64,000 bases of DNA from Eleginops maclovinus (lineage: Eukaryota > Chordata > Actinopteri > Perciformes > Eleginopidae), in the NCBI RefSeq assembly GCF_036324505.1, contig NC_086371.1:2202001-2266000 (forward strand). Direction: 5' to 3'. The stretch's first letter is position 1; every line of letters begins with the position of its first letter. Made by a program: the position numbers and the translations under genes. The notes below the pieces were generated by a model that made no database searches, had not been told where the DNA came from, and saw only the letters and a list, made by a program, of their open reading frames with translations. This document shows, piece after piece, positions 21,206-33,793 of this stretch.

Positions 21206-23645
21206 AATTCTGAATATATTTTCATATATCATCCATAGCCTGAATTATATCACCTTTTATACCTAAACACCTGGATATTTGACATCTGTTGACAGTAGTT
21301 CCTGATTTATGGAGTGATAAAAAGAGATATCCAAAATCCCTTCTTTAAAAACGGTAGGATCTGATATGACCACAACATGAAACAAGAATTTGGATCCTGA
21401 CGTTATCCAATGTTCAGGTCTGTGTTCCTGAGATGTGCATATTTAATTAGATGATGGCTCATTTGCATATGTAAAGATGCTATTTCAGAGAACTCGTAAC
21501 ACAAAAAACAATTGTCTTAATGAACGTGTTTTACTGAAATGTCGTACTGATATCTTGAAGTTGGAAAAATGACCCTATTCACCTGGAGTGTCTCGCCTAG
21601 ACTTTGCTCACTTTTGGAGCCATGTATTTTGTTTTTTAGAAACTAATTTTGGATGATATTTAAACTACAAGTTAAACTTTCAAGTCTTTTTGCTCAATTC
21701 CTATTTATTTCTTTGCATTTCTTATGTCGGGCTGTACAAATTAAATTTCAGCTCCAGTGTTAACCCTGAACCCTGAACCCGAGCCTGTGTCCCAAAGTAC
21801 ATCGAACAACACACGAAAACATAAAGGACACTGAATTCCATTTAGAGTTTCGCTTTTGATGATGTGCACTAAAAGCTTGCCTGTGTGATCAGAGATATAT
21901 AAAACTAGAGAGGCACTCGGGGAGCTCAGTCGTCCTCCTGCGCCGTTTCCATGAGTGAGAAGTAATGCATGAATCGGCCGCGTGATTTGGAGCCGCTCCA
22001 AAGTTAAATGTGCTCATCCTTGGCCTGTGCTTCACCATTTAAGAAAGTTTCAAGAAAATCTGAAGTATTTTTGTGTAATCTAGCAGACTTTTTTGTAAAG
22101 CTATAGCTGTTTCTTCTGTATGGATATAAAGTTTACTTTTAACTGGAAACTCTCATCATAGAAATCCAGGCCAGACTTTTGATGAATGTAAAAAATAAAA
22201 ATTGGTATTTTGAGAACATTCCACATTTTTGGTTTAAAACAGGATGAGAAATTGAACTTTTTCTCTACTTTCTTTTCCTCATTGGTCAGCTTTAACTTTG
22301 AATCAAATGAGATAAAGATGTCTTTTCATGCAAATTGCAAAACAATAAGACCAGATATGAATGTATTCCAAATCAGAATAGAAGTGACGCGATTCCATGT
22401 GATCTTTGCTGTAACACTGTGAACAGAAGTCACATATTCCCCAAAAAATGATTTATATATGAGCCACTTTAGTCTGGAAACTGAACGTGGTTTTAAGTTG
22501 TTGTGAATTAAAAGGAAAAGGTCTTTATTTGGGTTCGGGTCGGATTTAGGTGCTTGAGAATGCTTCAGTCAATGAGGGTTCTCACATGTAGACAAACAAA
22601 TGTGTGTTTGAGTTTGGTTTTGTTGGTACAATCACCTGCTTTCATCTCTGACCAGAAGCTGAAATGTCTCTTTCTCTTTATGCATGTTTTCTGATGAGTC
22701 TTTACAAAGGCTCAATCATCACTGACAGAAACGAAGTCGCCCGGCAATCAAAACCTTTGGACGCTCAATCACTCGCTCTTATTTCACCCTCGTTTGACGG
22801 GGCTGAGCTCGATAAACACGTCGAGCTGCTGAAATCCACTGGCTTTGAATGCAGTTGAGCGGTAATGATAACCCTGAGCAGCAGACGGTCCTAATTACAG
22901 GGCGCAGAGCGTTTGGCTGCAGCCGAGGTCAGAGGCCAGCTGAGCGTATTACAGTCATTGTTCTCCCAACGAATCCGCCGGCCTCCCGAGGATCCAACAA
23001 CTAAGTGAGCAACTTCAAAGTAAGAAACTTGCGAGTGGACTTTTGTCTCCCCAGAGTTGGAGTTAATGGGAAAAGGAAACTGAACTTTCCCTGAAGTTTA
23101 GCTTGGAGCCGCTCGCTGCTGTCTGCGTTCCACACCACGGAGCCTTTTCTTTCCTCTTTCATTTTGTTTTTCTTCAGAGGTTTGGATCCCCGGCTGCCTC
23201 GTCGTACCTCGCCACCCCCGGAGAGCAATCCGGGCCTCGGCCTTATCTTTTGGAGGCACATTTTCCAGAGGGAAATCTCCCTGCCTCCACCTTGGGCTCT
23301 GCACTTAAGTGATGAACAAGTGAAACATGGCCGCTCTTTGTCTGCCCGCCGCTAATCAGCGAGGCAGAACGCTGCTTCCATCCGGCCTCAACGCTGCTAC
23401 CTGCATCACTGACACCACCTCTCCATCCATCGCTCTTCTTCTCCTCCTCTCACTCCAGCTCGACATTCAAGGTAACAAACTTTAAACGACCCTGTTAAAA
23501 GTGATAATGAATAAATAGTCCTGCATTCAGCACTTCTGCTTAAAGATGCACCCTCAAGCACCTGACGTCCGAGAACTCTGTGAAGAAAGTTTAGTTTATC
23601 CGGCAAAAACTCCAGTCTTGGCGATTTTTCCATCAGTTCAAGAAA
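21206..23645. other. no gene seen
   Basis: Mostly unique. A GC- and CpG-richer block lies at about 22730-23400. Frames there (23001-23672, both strands) overlap one another, are under 90 codons and show no recognised domain. Confidence 0.45.
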
Positions 23646-23945
23646 AGTAGGATGCATGTACTTTATCTCCAAACCAATTATAAAAAAATATTGCGTAGAC
23701 TTTCATCGAGCTGCCCATTGATTTCATAACTGCTGAGAGTCCTATTTACAATAAAGCTCAGCCAATGAACCCAAACATAAAATAACCAAAACCTGATGAT
23801 GTGTTTATGATAGCAAGGGCTCCCTCAATGAAAGTCAATGGTAGTTTTCAATTGGATTTCATCATAAAAGAAGCTCTGAGACATTCAGATATCTAACAAT
23901 TAAAAAACCATTGACTGGGCAACCAAAAGTGCTGACTCATTTCCA
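23646..23945 (+). repeat. dispersed repeat Z, copy 2
   Basis: Second copy of the repeat at 20828-21205, same orientation, about 2.8 kb away, with the same ordered blocks and small indels. Confidence 0.8.
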
Positions 23946-25210
23946 GGTTTTAGGACTCATTCCTGCACCACTCTTGCACAGTTTTGGCGTATTTGGAGCA
24001 AATGTACCTGTATGTTCCTGGGTTTGTTGTAAGATGGTTTGGATAAAAGCAATGAAATGAAATGTTATATCGATCATATTCAGGTACTCTGTGAAGGCGG
24101 GGCTCACCTGACTATCAGATTATAGTTCGTTCACATGTCTTGTCAGTGGATTCTGTTCCTAATACAGTTTATCCTCCATGACGAGGCTGTGAATCCACAG
24201 TGGTCAGTCCACTTTCTGCAGCTGATCTGGAGTCAGCTCTCCTCCTCAGCAGGATTGTAATCAGAGTCCAGAAGCACAACATCCCCGGCTGCTGAATATG
24301 TAAAGCCTTATTGAAGCCACGCTCCAGCAATTTCTCTTAATTATTGGAATAATCAGATTGAAGGAAAGGAGAGGCTTTGCTTATTGGATTAGCCGAGACG
24401 ATCCTCTAACGCAAACCATCTCCTCCTCTCTATCTGCCTCGCTCTATCCAATTCACTTCGATTCAATCAGCTTTATTGGCACAAAACTTTTCAAACAATA
24501 TCTCCTACACATGGAAGTGCAATAAAGATAATTATCAATAATTTAAATATGGAAGTAACAGCCGCGATGATTAGATGAAAGAAAAATCTAGACTGGGAGA
24601 AAATCTCTCTGCCTTTCAAACCTCAGTGCATTTATTTGACTCTTTATACATTAATATTTGACGGGGAATACAAGTACATTTAATTATAATGATTTGCTCT
24701 CACGCTGAACATATTTACATGTTTAATTATACATTATTTTAAGGTTTGAGACATTGATCATTATTCGAATCCTTTGCCGCTTATGTTTAACACGCACGAT
24801 TTAATTTTGTAGAAAATAAAACGATGTTACAGGCTCTGCACACCTGCACAGGTGTTTCCAGTTATTCTGGCTGACTACACTCACCTGTGCATGTTGAAAA
24901 ATGTCTTGAAACACAATGTGTACACTGTTATATCCAGCTTCCTTTTATTTACATTAGTTTTATATGTATTCCAGCTCCCTTTGCACCCTGCACTAGTGCA
25001 TAACGGTCCCATGGTTTACACATTTCATTGTTTTTGCTCCACCTGGTTGAATATACCTTTGTAATTAAAGTTCTTCGGGCAGTGTCTGGGCAAGAATCTG
25101 ACGTTAACAATAAGAGTTCAACATTTGAGATCAACAGGGTTTTAATGTGTTTTAAGGAACTCTTATATGGTATAAATTAGAAAGTGTTATTTGTATTGAA
25201 TCTAACAAAA
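23946..25210. other. no gene seen; possible LINE/SINE tail at 24466-24500
   Basis: TTCAATCAGCTTTATTGGCA at 24471-24490 resembles CTTTATTG-type retroelement tails. Otherwise no feature was recognised. Confidence 0.4.
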
Positions 25211-25622
25211 TGTCACGATTTGAAAAGTGTGTACTCCCCTAGTTACTTCCTGTCTGTGTTCCCCTCTTCTTTGATTACCTGATTGTGTTCACCTGGTGCT
25301 CCTGTGTGTTTCCTCCCTCTCCAGCTGTGTCTTGTCTTGTGATTACCCTTGTGTATTTAGTCTCTGTTGCCCTTTGGTCTCTGGTTCGGTTGTCATCGTT
25401 TCCATTCTGGTCATATCCATGTTCTGTGCCTTTTCCCGTCCATGTTACCTGCCTGTTCCTGTCCGTCCGTGTGTCTGCTCCTGTTCCCGGTGTTCCTGTA
25501 TTCCCTGGTTGGTGTAGGTTAGGTTTTTCTCTGTTTGAAAGTACAGCTTTAATTTGAATAAAGCTTGCCTTTGGTTTGGTCTCATACCTGCCTCCTTTAC
25601 TCACACTGCACCTGAGTCCTTT
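25211..25622 (+). mobile_element. LTR of the same family as 3911-4337, 3' end lost
   Basis: Starts TGTCACGATT and follows the solo LTR's minus-strand layout: ACTTCCTGTCTG, TGTGTTCACCTG, CCAGCTGTGTCTTGTCTTGT, GATTACCCTTGTGTATTTAG (TATA-like at 25354-25360), TTGAATAAAGCTTGCC (poly(A) signal 25557-25562) and CTGCACCTGAGTCC. The expected terminal CCCTGACA is replaced by LINE-derived sequence from about 25623, so the 3' end has been deleted or overwritten and no flanking duplication can be scored. Confidence 0.82.
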
Positions 25623-25797
25623 TTTGAGTGACTTTAAAATCAACTCTTTGACCGACAGGAAGGCAGTGTAGAGACTTCAGAGCTGGACTGATGTGGTCCA
25701 CTCGCTTAGTGTTAGTGAGGCCTCGAGCAGCAGCGTTCTGAATCAGCTGCAGCTTCCTGATAGATTTTGTAATGAGAGACCAACAATAAATAAGATG
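25623..25797 (-). mobile_element. CR1/L2-type LINE reverse transcriptase C-terminal fragment
   Basis: Minus-strand translation contains RKLQLIQNAAARGLTNTKR followed by VDHISPALKSLHCLPV, the conserved stretch just after the RT palm in CR1/L2-group non-LTR retrotransposons. Only about 55 codons remain; the frame is open across the fragment. It abuts the truncated LTR directly. Confidence 0.85.
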
Positions 25798-26699
25798 CAT
25801 ATTAAAATACATAACGTGGTGTATTAATCACATTTACTGCTGAATGTAGGAACACTGTAACGTGACAGCTGTCAGAGATTAAGACTGACTTCAGATCAGT
25901 TACTCACTGTGTGGAAAAACCTCTGACAGGACAATAGATTTAGATTTCTGTCTCTCTCACACACCTTGTTTGTTTGTCTGTGTGTGGTTTCGGGGGGTCG
26001 CGGCTCGAGGGGGACACCGGGGGCATTAAGGCGGATCGATATCTGGCAGGCAGAGGGAGCCGGCCATAATCTCCATCAGCCATGTAGGAAAGTACATTAC
26101 TGCCACTACAAAGCCTATTAACAAAACCGCAGGTCATGCATTATTGAATGGCTGTTGGTTTTTATTCGACCCGTTCAAAGAGATGAAAAAAAAAAAAAAG
26201 GACAAACATAAATTATGCAGCCTCTCCAGCTCCATGCTCGAAAATATTGTTTTTGTTTTCAGCGCTTAATTGGATTCGAAGTCTAGGAGGCTTCATGGTG
26301 GACGAGCAGAGCGTGGAGGGAGTGGGGTTGTGGTGGTGGTGGTTGGGGGGGGGGGGGGGGGGTACAGATCACATGGAGGTGACTTCAGGGGGAATATTGA
26401 TCGGCTGTACGGATCTACGGAAAGCGATCCGGGGGCAGATCCATCGGTAAACAATAGCTCAGGGCGGAGAGGAGCTTCACCTCCAAATCACAGATGAGCC
26501 GTCGTCACCTCAGGCTCAAATCTGTGTGTGTGTGTGTGTGTGTGTTATTGCAACATCTAATTCACTCTTTCTAAATACCACGCAGCACTATGGGCCCATC
26601 ACACAGCTGCTTTTCAAGGACAGAAAACAGGAAATTGAAAACCTGTGATTTCTCAGAGTGAAGGACTCTGACTCTTTCTGAGTCTCAACTCAGACACTT
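25798..26699. other. no gene seen; poly(A), poly(G) and (TG)n tracts
   Basis: Contains poly(A) at 26187-26200, an 18-base G run at 26345-26362 preceded by TGGTGGTGGT, and (TG)11 at 26523-26545. No exon-like signal. Confidence 0.5.
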
Positions 26700-26992
26700 T
26701 CCTTATTCATGTCAAAATCACACAGCAGTTACGCCACTCCACCTCCATTGGACTCCTTTGTTTACTTCTGGAAGATAATGACATCACTAGCGCTCCAACA
26801 CATTGTACGTGATAGGCTAAGGGGCGGGACATCTCTAAGCTGGTTGACACAACACAACAGAGCTAACCAATCAGAGCAGACTGGGCTCTGGTTCTGCAGC
26901 ACAGGCAGTCTGAGAAAAATGAAGAGCTTTTTGAATATGAAAGCATGGAGACATGGAGGAAAAAATACAATATGAAGCTGAAAAGAAGCAGA
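26700..26992 (+). mobile_element. relic of a non-autonomous DNA element (right part)
   Basis: GGGGCGGGACATCTCTAAGC, CAATCAGAGCAGACTGGGCT and TTTTTGAATATGAAAGCATG, plus ATACAATATGAAGCTGAAAA, match from memory the right half of a widespread teleost non-autonomous element whose left end resembles 17528-17680. A 193-codon minus-strand frame (26871-27452) runs through it and is not considered a gene. Confidence 0.5.
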
Positions 26993-27879
26993 AGTTGCCG
27001 TCTTTAAACAATATAATAAAAAATTCCTCTTGATTGAACAGTTTTGGCAACAACTTCGACTTAACAGAAGCAGAGTTTAACGATATCTGTGCAGCTGGCT
27101 TCCTCCTCCTAAAGCTGATAAAGTTCTTACATATTAAGTTCAAAAGTGGCAAAAACCGGAATACATTTCCATACATTTTAGATCCTTTAACTCTTCTTGA
27201 ATCGCAGCAGCCGACTGACGGGGTCACAGAGGTCGAGTGTAACCGGCTGCCGCCCATGTTTTCACTCCGGCCTCGGGACTGACGGAGGATCCCAGACGAC
27301 CCTGAGACGGAGTTCCTCCTCCAGACGCCGCTGATCTCATCCCAAAATGCTTCATTACCGCAGCGTCCACTCTGACCCCGCAGCCATTCATTCAGCAGGC
27401 AGGCAGAACGAGGCCAGGTAAAGGGTCCAGGAACACACACATGGTGCTCCACACACTCCCAGCCTGTAGAGATAATAAGACGATATTTCGGTGAGGGCGC
27501 TCCGTCACAGGGAGTGAGCGGCGTTTCGTCTCCGTCAGCTCTGGTCAGTTTGTGTTTACATCAGCAGCTCGGTGTCGGCTCAGCAAACAGCAGGAGATAA
27601 AATCCTGTTTCTGCAGCGACTCGGCTTCACACAGCTGCTCTGATGTTGTAAAAGGTTGGCAGACATAATGCTATTGTTAGCAGATATCTGGATCAGATAT
27701 ACTGTAAACAGACAGCAGATACATACGGACAACACGGAGGAATTCAACCGATTCAAACTCTAAGAGATAGTGAGGCTCAATCTGAGATTCTTTAAACACC
27801 TCTTCATTAATCAATCAATCACACTTTATCTGCTGAGACCAATACAGCGGCGCAGGAATGAGTACTTAAACTGGAACTG
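26993..27879. other. no gene seen
   Basis: Unique-looking, GC-richer at 27200-27600. No splice-bounded open frame with recognisable residues. Confidence 0.45.
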
Positions 27880-28690
27880 AGTTCACTTTTAACAACTTCC
27901 TGTTCTCTCATGTGGAAGTCAATGGTTTTCTGACATTGAGTTTGTGGTTTTTAGCCTGAAATAATGTCTGTTATTAACACAAGCTGAGGAGATTGTGTTC
28001 TACGACATAAGATACTTCAGTAAATACCACACTGGTGGATTTAAAACCAACGGTTGCTAAAGAGTGTCTAAACGGGACGACTAAACGTCATCACGCCCAA
28101 CATTAGCCGCCTTTAGCTTAGCGGTGGTGACGTGAAGTCATGTGACCGTGCTGTAGTTCCTCTATAGCCCAACATTAGCTGCCTTTAGCTTAGCGGTGGA
28201 GACGTGAAGTCATGTGACCGTGCTGTAGTTCCTTTATAGCCCAACATTAGCCTCCTTTAGCTTAGCGGTGGTGACGTGAAGTCATGTGACCGTGCTGTAG
28301 TTCCTCTATAGCCCAACATTAGCCTCCTTTAGCTTAGCGGTGGTGAGGTGAAGTCATGTGACTGTGCTGTAGTTCCTTTATAGCCCAACATTAGCCGCCT
28401 TTAGCTTAGCGGTGGAGACGTGAAGTCATGTGACCGTGCTGTAGTTCCTTTATAGCCCAACATTAGCCTCCTTTAGCTTAGCGGTGGTGACGTGAAGTCA
28501 TGTGACCGTGCTGTAGTTCCTCTATAGCCCAACATTAGCCTCCTTTAGCTTAGCGGTGGAGATGTGAAGTCATGTGACCGTGCTGTAGTTCCTTTATAGC
28601 CCAACATTAGCCTCCTTTAGCTTAGCGGTGGAGACGTGAAGTCATGTGACCGTGCTGTAGTTCCTTCATAGCCCAACATTTACTTCCTGA
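27880..28690 (-). repeat. dispersed element Y with eight 72-bp tandem units
   Basis: CCCAACATTAG recurs at 28096, 28168, 28240, 28312, 28384, 28456, 28528, 28600 and 28672, exactly 72 bases apart with no indels: eight full units plus a partial. Each unit reads CCCAACATTAGCCTCCTTTA, GCTTAGCGGTGGTGACGTGA, AGTCATGTGACCGTGCTGTA, GTTCCTTTATAG. The left flank (about 27980-28095: TTCAGTAAATACC, AACGGTTGCTAA, GACGACTAAACGTCATCACG) matches the complement of the right flank of the 49.6-50.3 kb array, so this is the same element inverted. It stops just after the array. Each unit carries TCATGTGA (an MITF/TFE M-box type E-box). Confidence 0.92.
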
Positions 28691-28954
28691 ATCATTAAGA
28701 GGTGTTTATTTATGGAGATGATCCTGATGAAAACATTCAAGTATCATAAAGTAATTTCAGCAAAGATCGTTTTTTCAGACGGACATACGTGCAACAAATG
28801 TGTGCTCAAAATTAACTAATAAATGACATTATTAAATATATAATTGTTCTTGTGTTAGCCTGATGTTGCCTTAGGCTACTCGTTCCCTAGTGTTCTTAGA
28901 AATACAGTCGCTAAAAGGGTCTGAACTATCTCCACATATTGTGAGAAACTCCCC

Positions 28955-29004
28955 TCTTTCTTCTTCTTCTTCTTCTCCTTCTTCTTCTTCTTCTTCTGCT
29001 TCTG
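28955..29004. repeat. (CTT)n microsatellite
   Basis: Imperfect CTT run (TTCTTCTTCTTCTTCTCC and on) of about 50 bases. Confidence 0.93.
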
Positions 29005-30483
29005 CCTCTTTACACTTCCTATTCAATATTCGTGCTCTCAAACTCCTTTATGGGAAATTTGCCAGCTAATTAGGATCCAATATCTTTAAATATACAATGA
29101 TAATGGAACTGATCTTTATAAGAAGACAGTTGTGAACAAATCTGCAGTTAAAGAACTTATATCTGATGACCTGTTCTTTGAATTTTTTTCTGATGACCTT
29201 CTCAAGGGTACATTTAGGTAAAAAACCTTAGAGGGTCTCGTTGAATTACGCCCAATGTTGACAGGCAGCTGTGAAGTTCCTCATGTTATCTCTTCAGGTT
29301 CTATACTTTTCTTTTTTGTGTTATAAATGTGAGCCAGAAGATGTTATCCATCTGCTCTGTACTGTTCCGTTCCTCCTCACTTTATTTGTTATATCTTCTG
29401 TATTCAAATTATATAAGAAATTGATATTCAGCAGTTGGATTCAATCCACAGAGAATAAATATACTCATTCTGTTTTGTTATTTTACAAGCCCTCTCATGG
29501 CCCTCTTCTAGCCCACTCTGAGCCCACTTAATGTGGCTACAATCCAAAATAAAATCAGTGTTGTCACTCGGTGTTAAACTCCAGCCTGCGTCAGACTTCC
29601 TCTCAAACAGCGGACTCATTAAAGCTTTAATGCATCCATGAGTTTGTTTCCGTCGACCCGCCCACCTCACGAGGTCGCTAATGTCTCCCGTCATGTTGAA
29701 AAACAGCCGCCATCTTGCCTCACCTTCCTCCTCCGGCTTCATGCTAGCATCGGTGAACCTGAGAGGCAGGTGGAGGCAAACAAGACGGGTTGATCATTAG
29801 CCGCCGCCTGCAACCTATAATTAGCCAAAGCAACACTGACTCAAAGTTTACAAGCTGCACTCAAGAGCATTAATATTCATCTGCATCTCAGAGAAATCAA
29901 TAGAGCAGAACAAAAGTTTATGATATTAAAGTATTACAATATTAATGTGTGGGTGAACACTTTAGACAAACTAAATGCTTCTCTTCCCCGCCATTATGCA
30001 TGCTGGGAGATCACATTTCCTGACCTTTGCCATCCGATGGGAACTTGTCTTAGCTTTGGGGAGCAGATAAGCCCGGATGATCCGCAACAATAAATAAATC
30101 TGTGAACAGGCTGGAGAGCCCGAAAAGCTCCCTCCCTCCCGCTCTAATCTTTGCAATTTGCCATGGCTGATAAAATTTTAATGAGGAATAAGCATAATGG
30201 GAGCCTCAGAGAGATTAGAGTGAAGTGGGATGGAGACGCGTCGGACGGATGAAAATGGAGGAACCAGATTCAGTTTGCGGATCAGAGATGCCCCTGAAGA
30301 CGAGGCGGGATGCACCCGACACAGGCGGATAGAACAAGATGCTTTCATAGATATAATGTGTTCCCCCTGAATGACATCAAATGAGCAGTGGAGGATAAAG
30401 ACTGAAACACACAACATGTGATGCTTTGCCACTAGGGGTCTGAACAATAACAACAGGAAAAAGTTTGACGTGGAAGCAGCGTG
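29005..30483. other. no confident gene; YY1-like site at 29706
   Basis: A minus frame at 29428-29742 (MKPEEEGEARWRLFFNMTGD start) overlaps a CpG-bearing patch with GCCGCCATCTTG (YY1-type) at 29706-29717, but the protein has no recognisable domain. AATTTGCCATGGCTGATAAA at 30157 and following TAAT-rich sequence could be conserved non-coding DNA; alignment needed. Confidence 0.35.
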
Positions 30484-30503
30484 GCATCATGGGAGTTGTA
30501 GTC
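30484..30503 (-). promoter_or_regulatory. ZNF143/THAP11-type motif
   Basis: The complement of GCATCATGGGAGTTGTAGTC reads GACTACAACTCCCATGATGC, a close match to the vertebrate ZNF143/THAP11 element ACTACAAxTCCCAxxATGC. It usually sits at promoters, yet no gene start is evident nearby. Confidence 0.5.
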
Positions 30504-31859
30504 TTCAGCCTTCACCGTATCCTGCCCTCGTCTTATTAATGAAACTGTTTCACACTGGGCTTCGGCTTTACACTAACGTTTGCTCAGCTTGTTCCGCTCA
30601 CATTTCAAGATCTAGACGTTAAGGAGGAGGAACTGAATCATCCAAAGAGGTGTATTCCTCTTCTAAATTCAAACAGATGAAAGTGCAAAATAAAGCAGAT
30701 TCAAGTTAGAAATCAGTGTTTCTTTGGTGCAGTTCGGTGGGTCCGAGCTAAAGTCTACCGTAAGCTTAGTTTGTTTCTCTGATGACTTGAAGATCCAGAG
30801 GTCCCATGACTTAAATTTGTTAACTGGTTACAATATTAAATTAAAAAGCACCAAGATCATACAATCAATGGTAAAAATGTGGCTTCAAACTGGATAACAA
30901 GTCAAATTCTGACAGCTTTGAGGGAGACCAGCTAAAAGTTCAATTAAAATGACACATAAACATACTAAGTTCATACTGCATGAGAGTTTAGCATGACTTC
31001 TAAAACAAAAGATATAAACTCATCAGCTGACTGAAGGAACTGTCTATTATCAGAGGTATGCAACATTATGCAAGAGGTTGAAACAGCGGTAAGACAGAAT
31101 CATGTTCCCTGATCTGCGCGGTGAAGACGAGAGGAAGCTATCGTACGAGACGCTTTGTTTTCATCCCGTCTCCAACTCTCCGTCATTAATCGTGACATGA
31201 AGTCCAGCTACTGTCTGCACTCATAACACTCATCATCTATTATTTATTCTCCTGGATGGACAACCGTGCAGTAATGTCATATATGCAGAGGAGACAAAGG
31301 TGGAATCACAAGCACAGACTAAGAGAGGCTAAGGCAGTGTCAACAGTGAATTGGACGGCAGATGGTCATCAAGATCATTTTAAACATGAACATTAAGTCT
31401 GAAAATATGATATCAGATCAATCTTAAACAAAGTAAATGATGTCCAACTTTCAATTCAAGAAAGTGAATGACTCGAGTATGAGGCCGCTCTAAAGGCTTT
31501 TGCTCGTGGAGGAACAAAGAAGGAAAAGCTGTTAGTTGGTAAAGCTAAAACATTTACATAATTAGCTTCTCCCTCGTGTTATTCCATTACTTAGGGTCAC
31601 TTCGTTTGGGTATATACATGACTCCTCCAATCTCCCAAAACTTCATATGAGCCTTAATTGGGTTTAATTGTTCTATGATTGGATTTTGTGGCTTCTGATT
31701 GGTTCCTATTTCTGCTCATCTTTTGAGTCTGTTTTGACTTAATTATGTGAACTCAATGGTCTTTTTATTTCTTTCCTTTTGAGTTCCTCTGCTAATGGCA
31801 TGTTCTGTTGAAGTTGTACAAACACAGGGAAACTTTTTTATTGCTCTACCGTCTCTCAT
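30504..31859. other. no gene seen
   Basis: Apparently unique AT-moderate sequence without recognised features. Confidence 0.5.
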
Positions 31860-32345
31860 ACTTTTAGGTCTCTATACCTCCCATACGGACCCAGAAGGCG
31901 ACCCAGTCATTTCACGTTTTGATTACTTACGCTCCAGACTGGTACGTCTACATACAAGTGCCATCCGACCTCAGTATGGACTGGTTTCGAACTCCCTAAA
32001 TGCTCCCACACTGTACCTCTCCTCTGCCCCATTCACTGGTTAACAGTCGCTGCCAGAACCATCTTCAAGACTTTGGGGATCAAGAGACCTGGCCCGCCCT
32101 ACATCCAGGCCATGGTCAATCCATACTCTCCAGCATGTGCACTTCGCTCTGCATCGGCCAATCGACTCGCTGCTTCCTCACTGTGAGTTGGACCCAGGTA
32201 ACCCTCAACAAAGACACACCTGTTTGTTATCCTGGCTCCCAAGTGGTGGAACAACTCCCCATGGATATCAGGACAAAAGAAAGTCCACCTGTTTCCACTA
32301 CACCTTGGCCCAAAAAAACCCCCAAAAAGTCTAATTTCTGCACCT
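31860..32345 (+). mobile_element. CR1/L2-type LINE C-terminal RT remnant
   Basis: Plus-strand frames give IKRPGPPYIQAMVNPYSPAC, ALRSASANRLAASS and LAPKWWNNSPWISG, resembling the conserved tail of CR1/L2-group RT proteins (PYI...Y-P---LRS ... P-WWN-LP). At least one stop and frame changes interrupt it (stop after LAASSL near 32182). No intact 3' tail was recognised. Confidence 0.75.
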
Positions 32346-33520
32346 AGAAATGATTGGATTCTTTGATGACAACGCGCCATGGTTTGGCTCATTGTTCTTG
32401 CAGGATTCTGGAGTTTCTTTAGGTTGAATGCACTTATTGTACGTCTCCTCAGATCAAAGCATCGCCTCAATTAAACGAGATTTCGCATGTGCGTCCACAC
32501 CGCCTGCTGAGGGTTATTAGCAGCTCCTCTGTGATGGGGTCAGTGCTGGTCATGAACCACAGAGAGAGAAACGCTGCCTGAACACGTTCCACCGTCTCAC
32601 ATCATCAGCGTGACAAACCTGAACACTGGAACGACACGGGAACAGGCGTGACTCCTGCGACGCCGGCTAACACGGAGCCTCTTTGTGTTCCTCGCTGTGG
32701 AGTCGGTGCGTTCAGACAAAAGCTGTGATTGATTGTCCTCGGCTAACGTCGCGCGAGACAGACAACACTCGCCATCTCTCTGCAACAATTACCCGTCCCT
32801 CCACGCTGGCTGTCAGCGCGCTAATTCATCTGTCATCATCCCACTTCTCCCAGTAGAATCAGAGTGACAGCGAGCCCAGTATCAGTCACACGGCATTACA
32901 CTCCTGTTGGCTTTCATTAGCTCCACTTTGTCTCTCGCCACGAAGGCTGCTGGATTCTATTTTAACTTTAAAGCTAATGTTTCTGCTTGTTCTGCTCCAG
33001 CTCTGCTGCTCTGGGAGTTCAACACATGGAGGAGTAATAGGAAATTAGATAACTTTAACCAATTCAACCTTGTCGGATCAACCAGTGGGTCCACCTTGAC
33101 AAGGTTTTCTGTTGCATGTTGAATAATAGTTCAGTGTGGAAGAACTCCAACAAGCAGAAAATAAAACGTCTGACTCTATATTTCTTAGGAGAGGATTCAG
33201 GCGACATGTTCATTATTTTGTATTTGATCTGAGAACATTCATAGTGACTTCAATCTGAGAAATTAAAAAAATGGATTGTGATTTTCTTACGGTTTTTTTA
33301 ATTCGTCTGAGCAGCAAATTCAGATGTTCTGTCTTCATCCAGAGTATTATTGACAGCAAACTCAACATTTATCTGACTTTTTATCCATGGAAAATGGTGT
33401 GTTCATAACCATTACAACGTTTTCTCCAAAACTGCACCAAGCTACAGTACTGTGTTGTTGCCTAACTCTGATTGAGGGTTCTGTCCAATATCAATTATGC
33501 ATCATCACAAAGATTAACCA
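32346..33520. other. no gene seen
   Basis: Apparently unique; CpG-bearing at 32600-32830. Short frames only. Confidence 0.5.
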
Positions 33521-33767
<247 letters not shown>

Positions 33768-33793
33768 CATTCATTCAGCTCAATAGGTTTGTC

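Noticed and set aside
26871..27452. 193-codon minus frame, one of the longest non-repeat frames
   Set aside because: Its C-terminal part runs through a mobile-element relic, no domain is recognisable and no splice sites or codon bias stand out.
29428..29742. 104-codon minus frame starting near a YY1-like site
   Set aside because: A promoter-like motif plus ATG is suggestive, but the protein has no recognisable features and ends in AT-rich sequence. Kept only as a possibility to check with RNA-seq.
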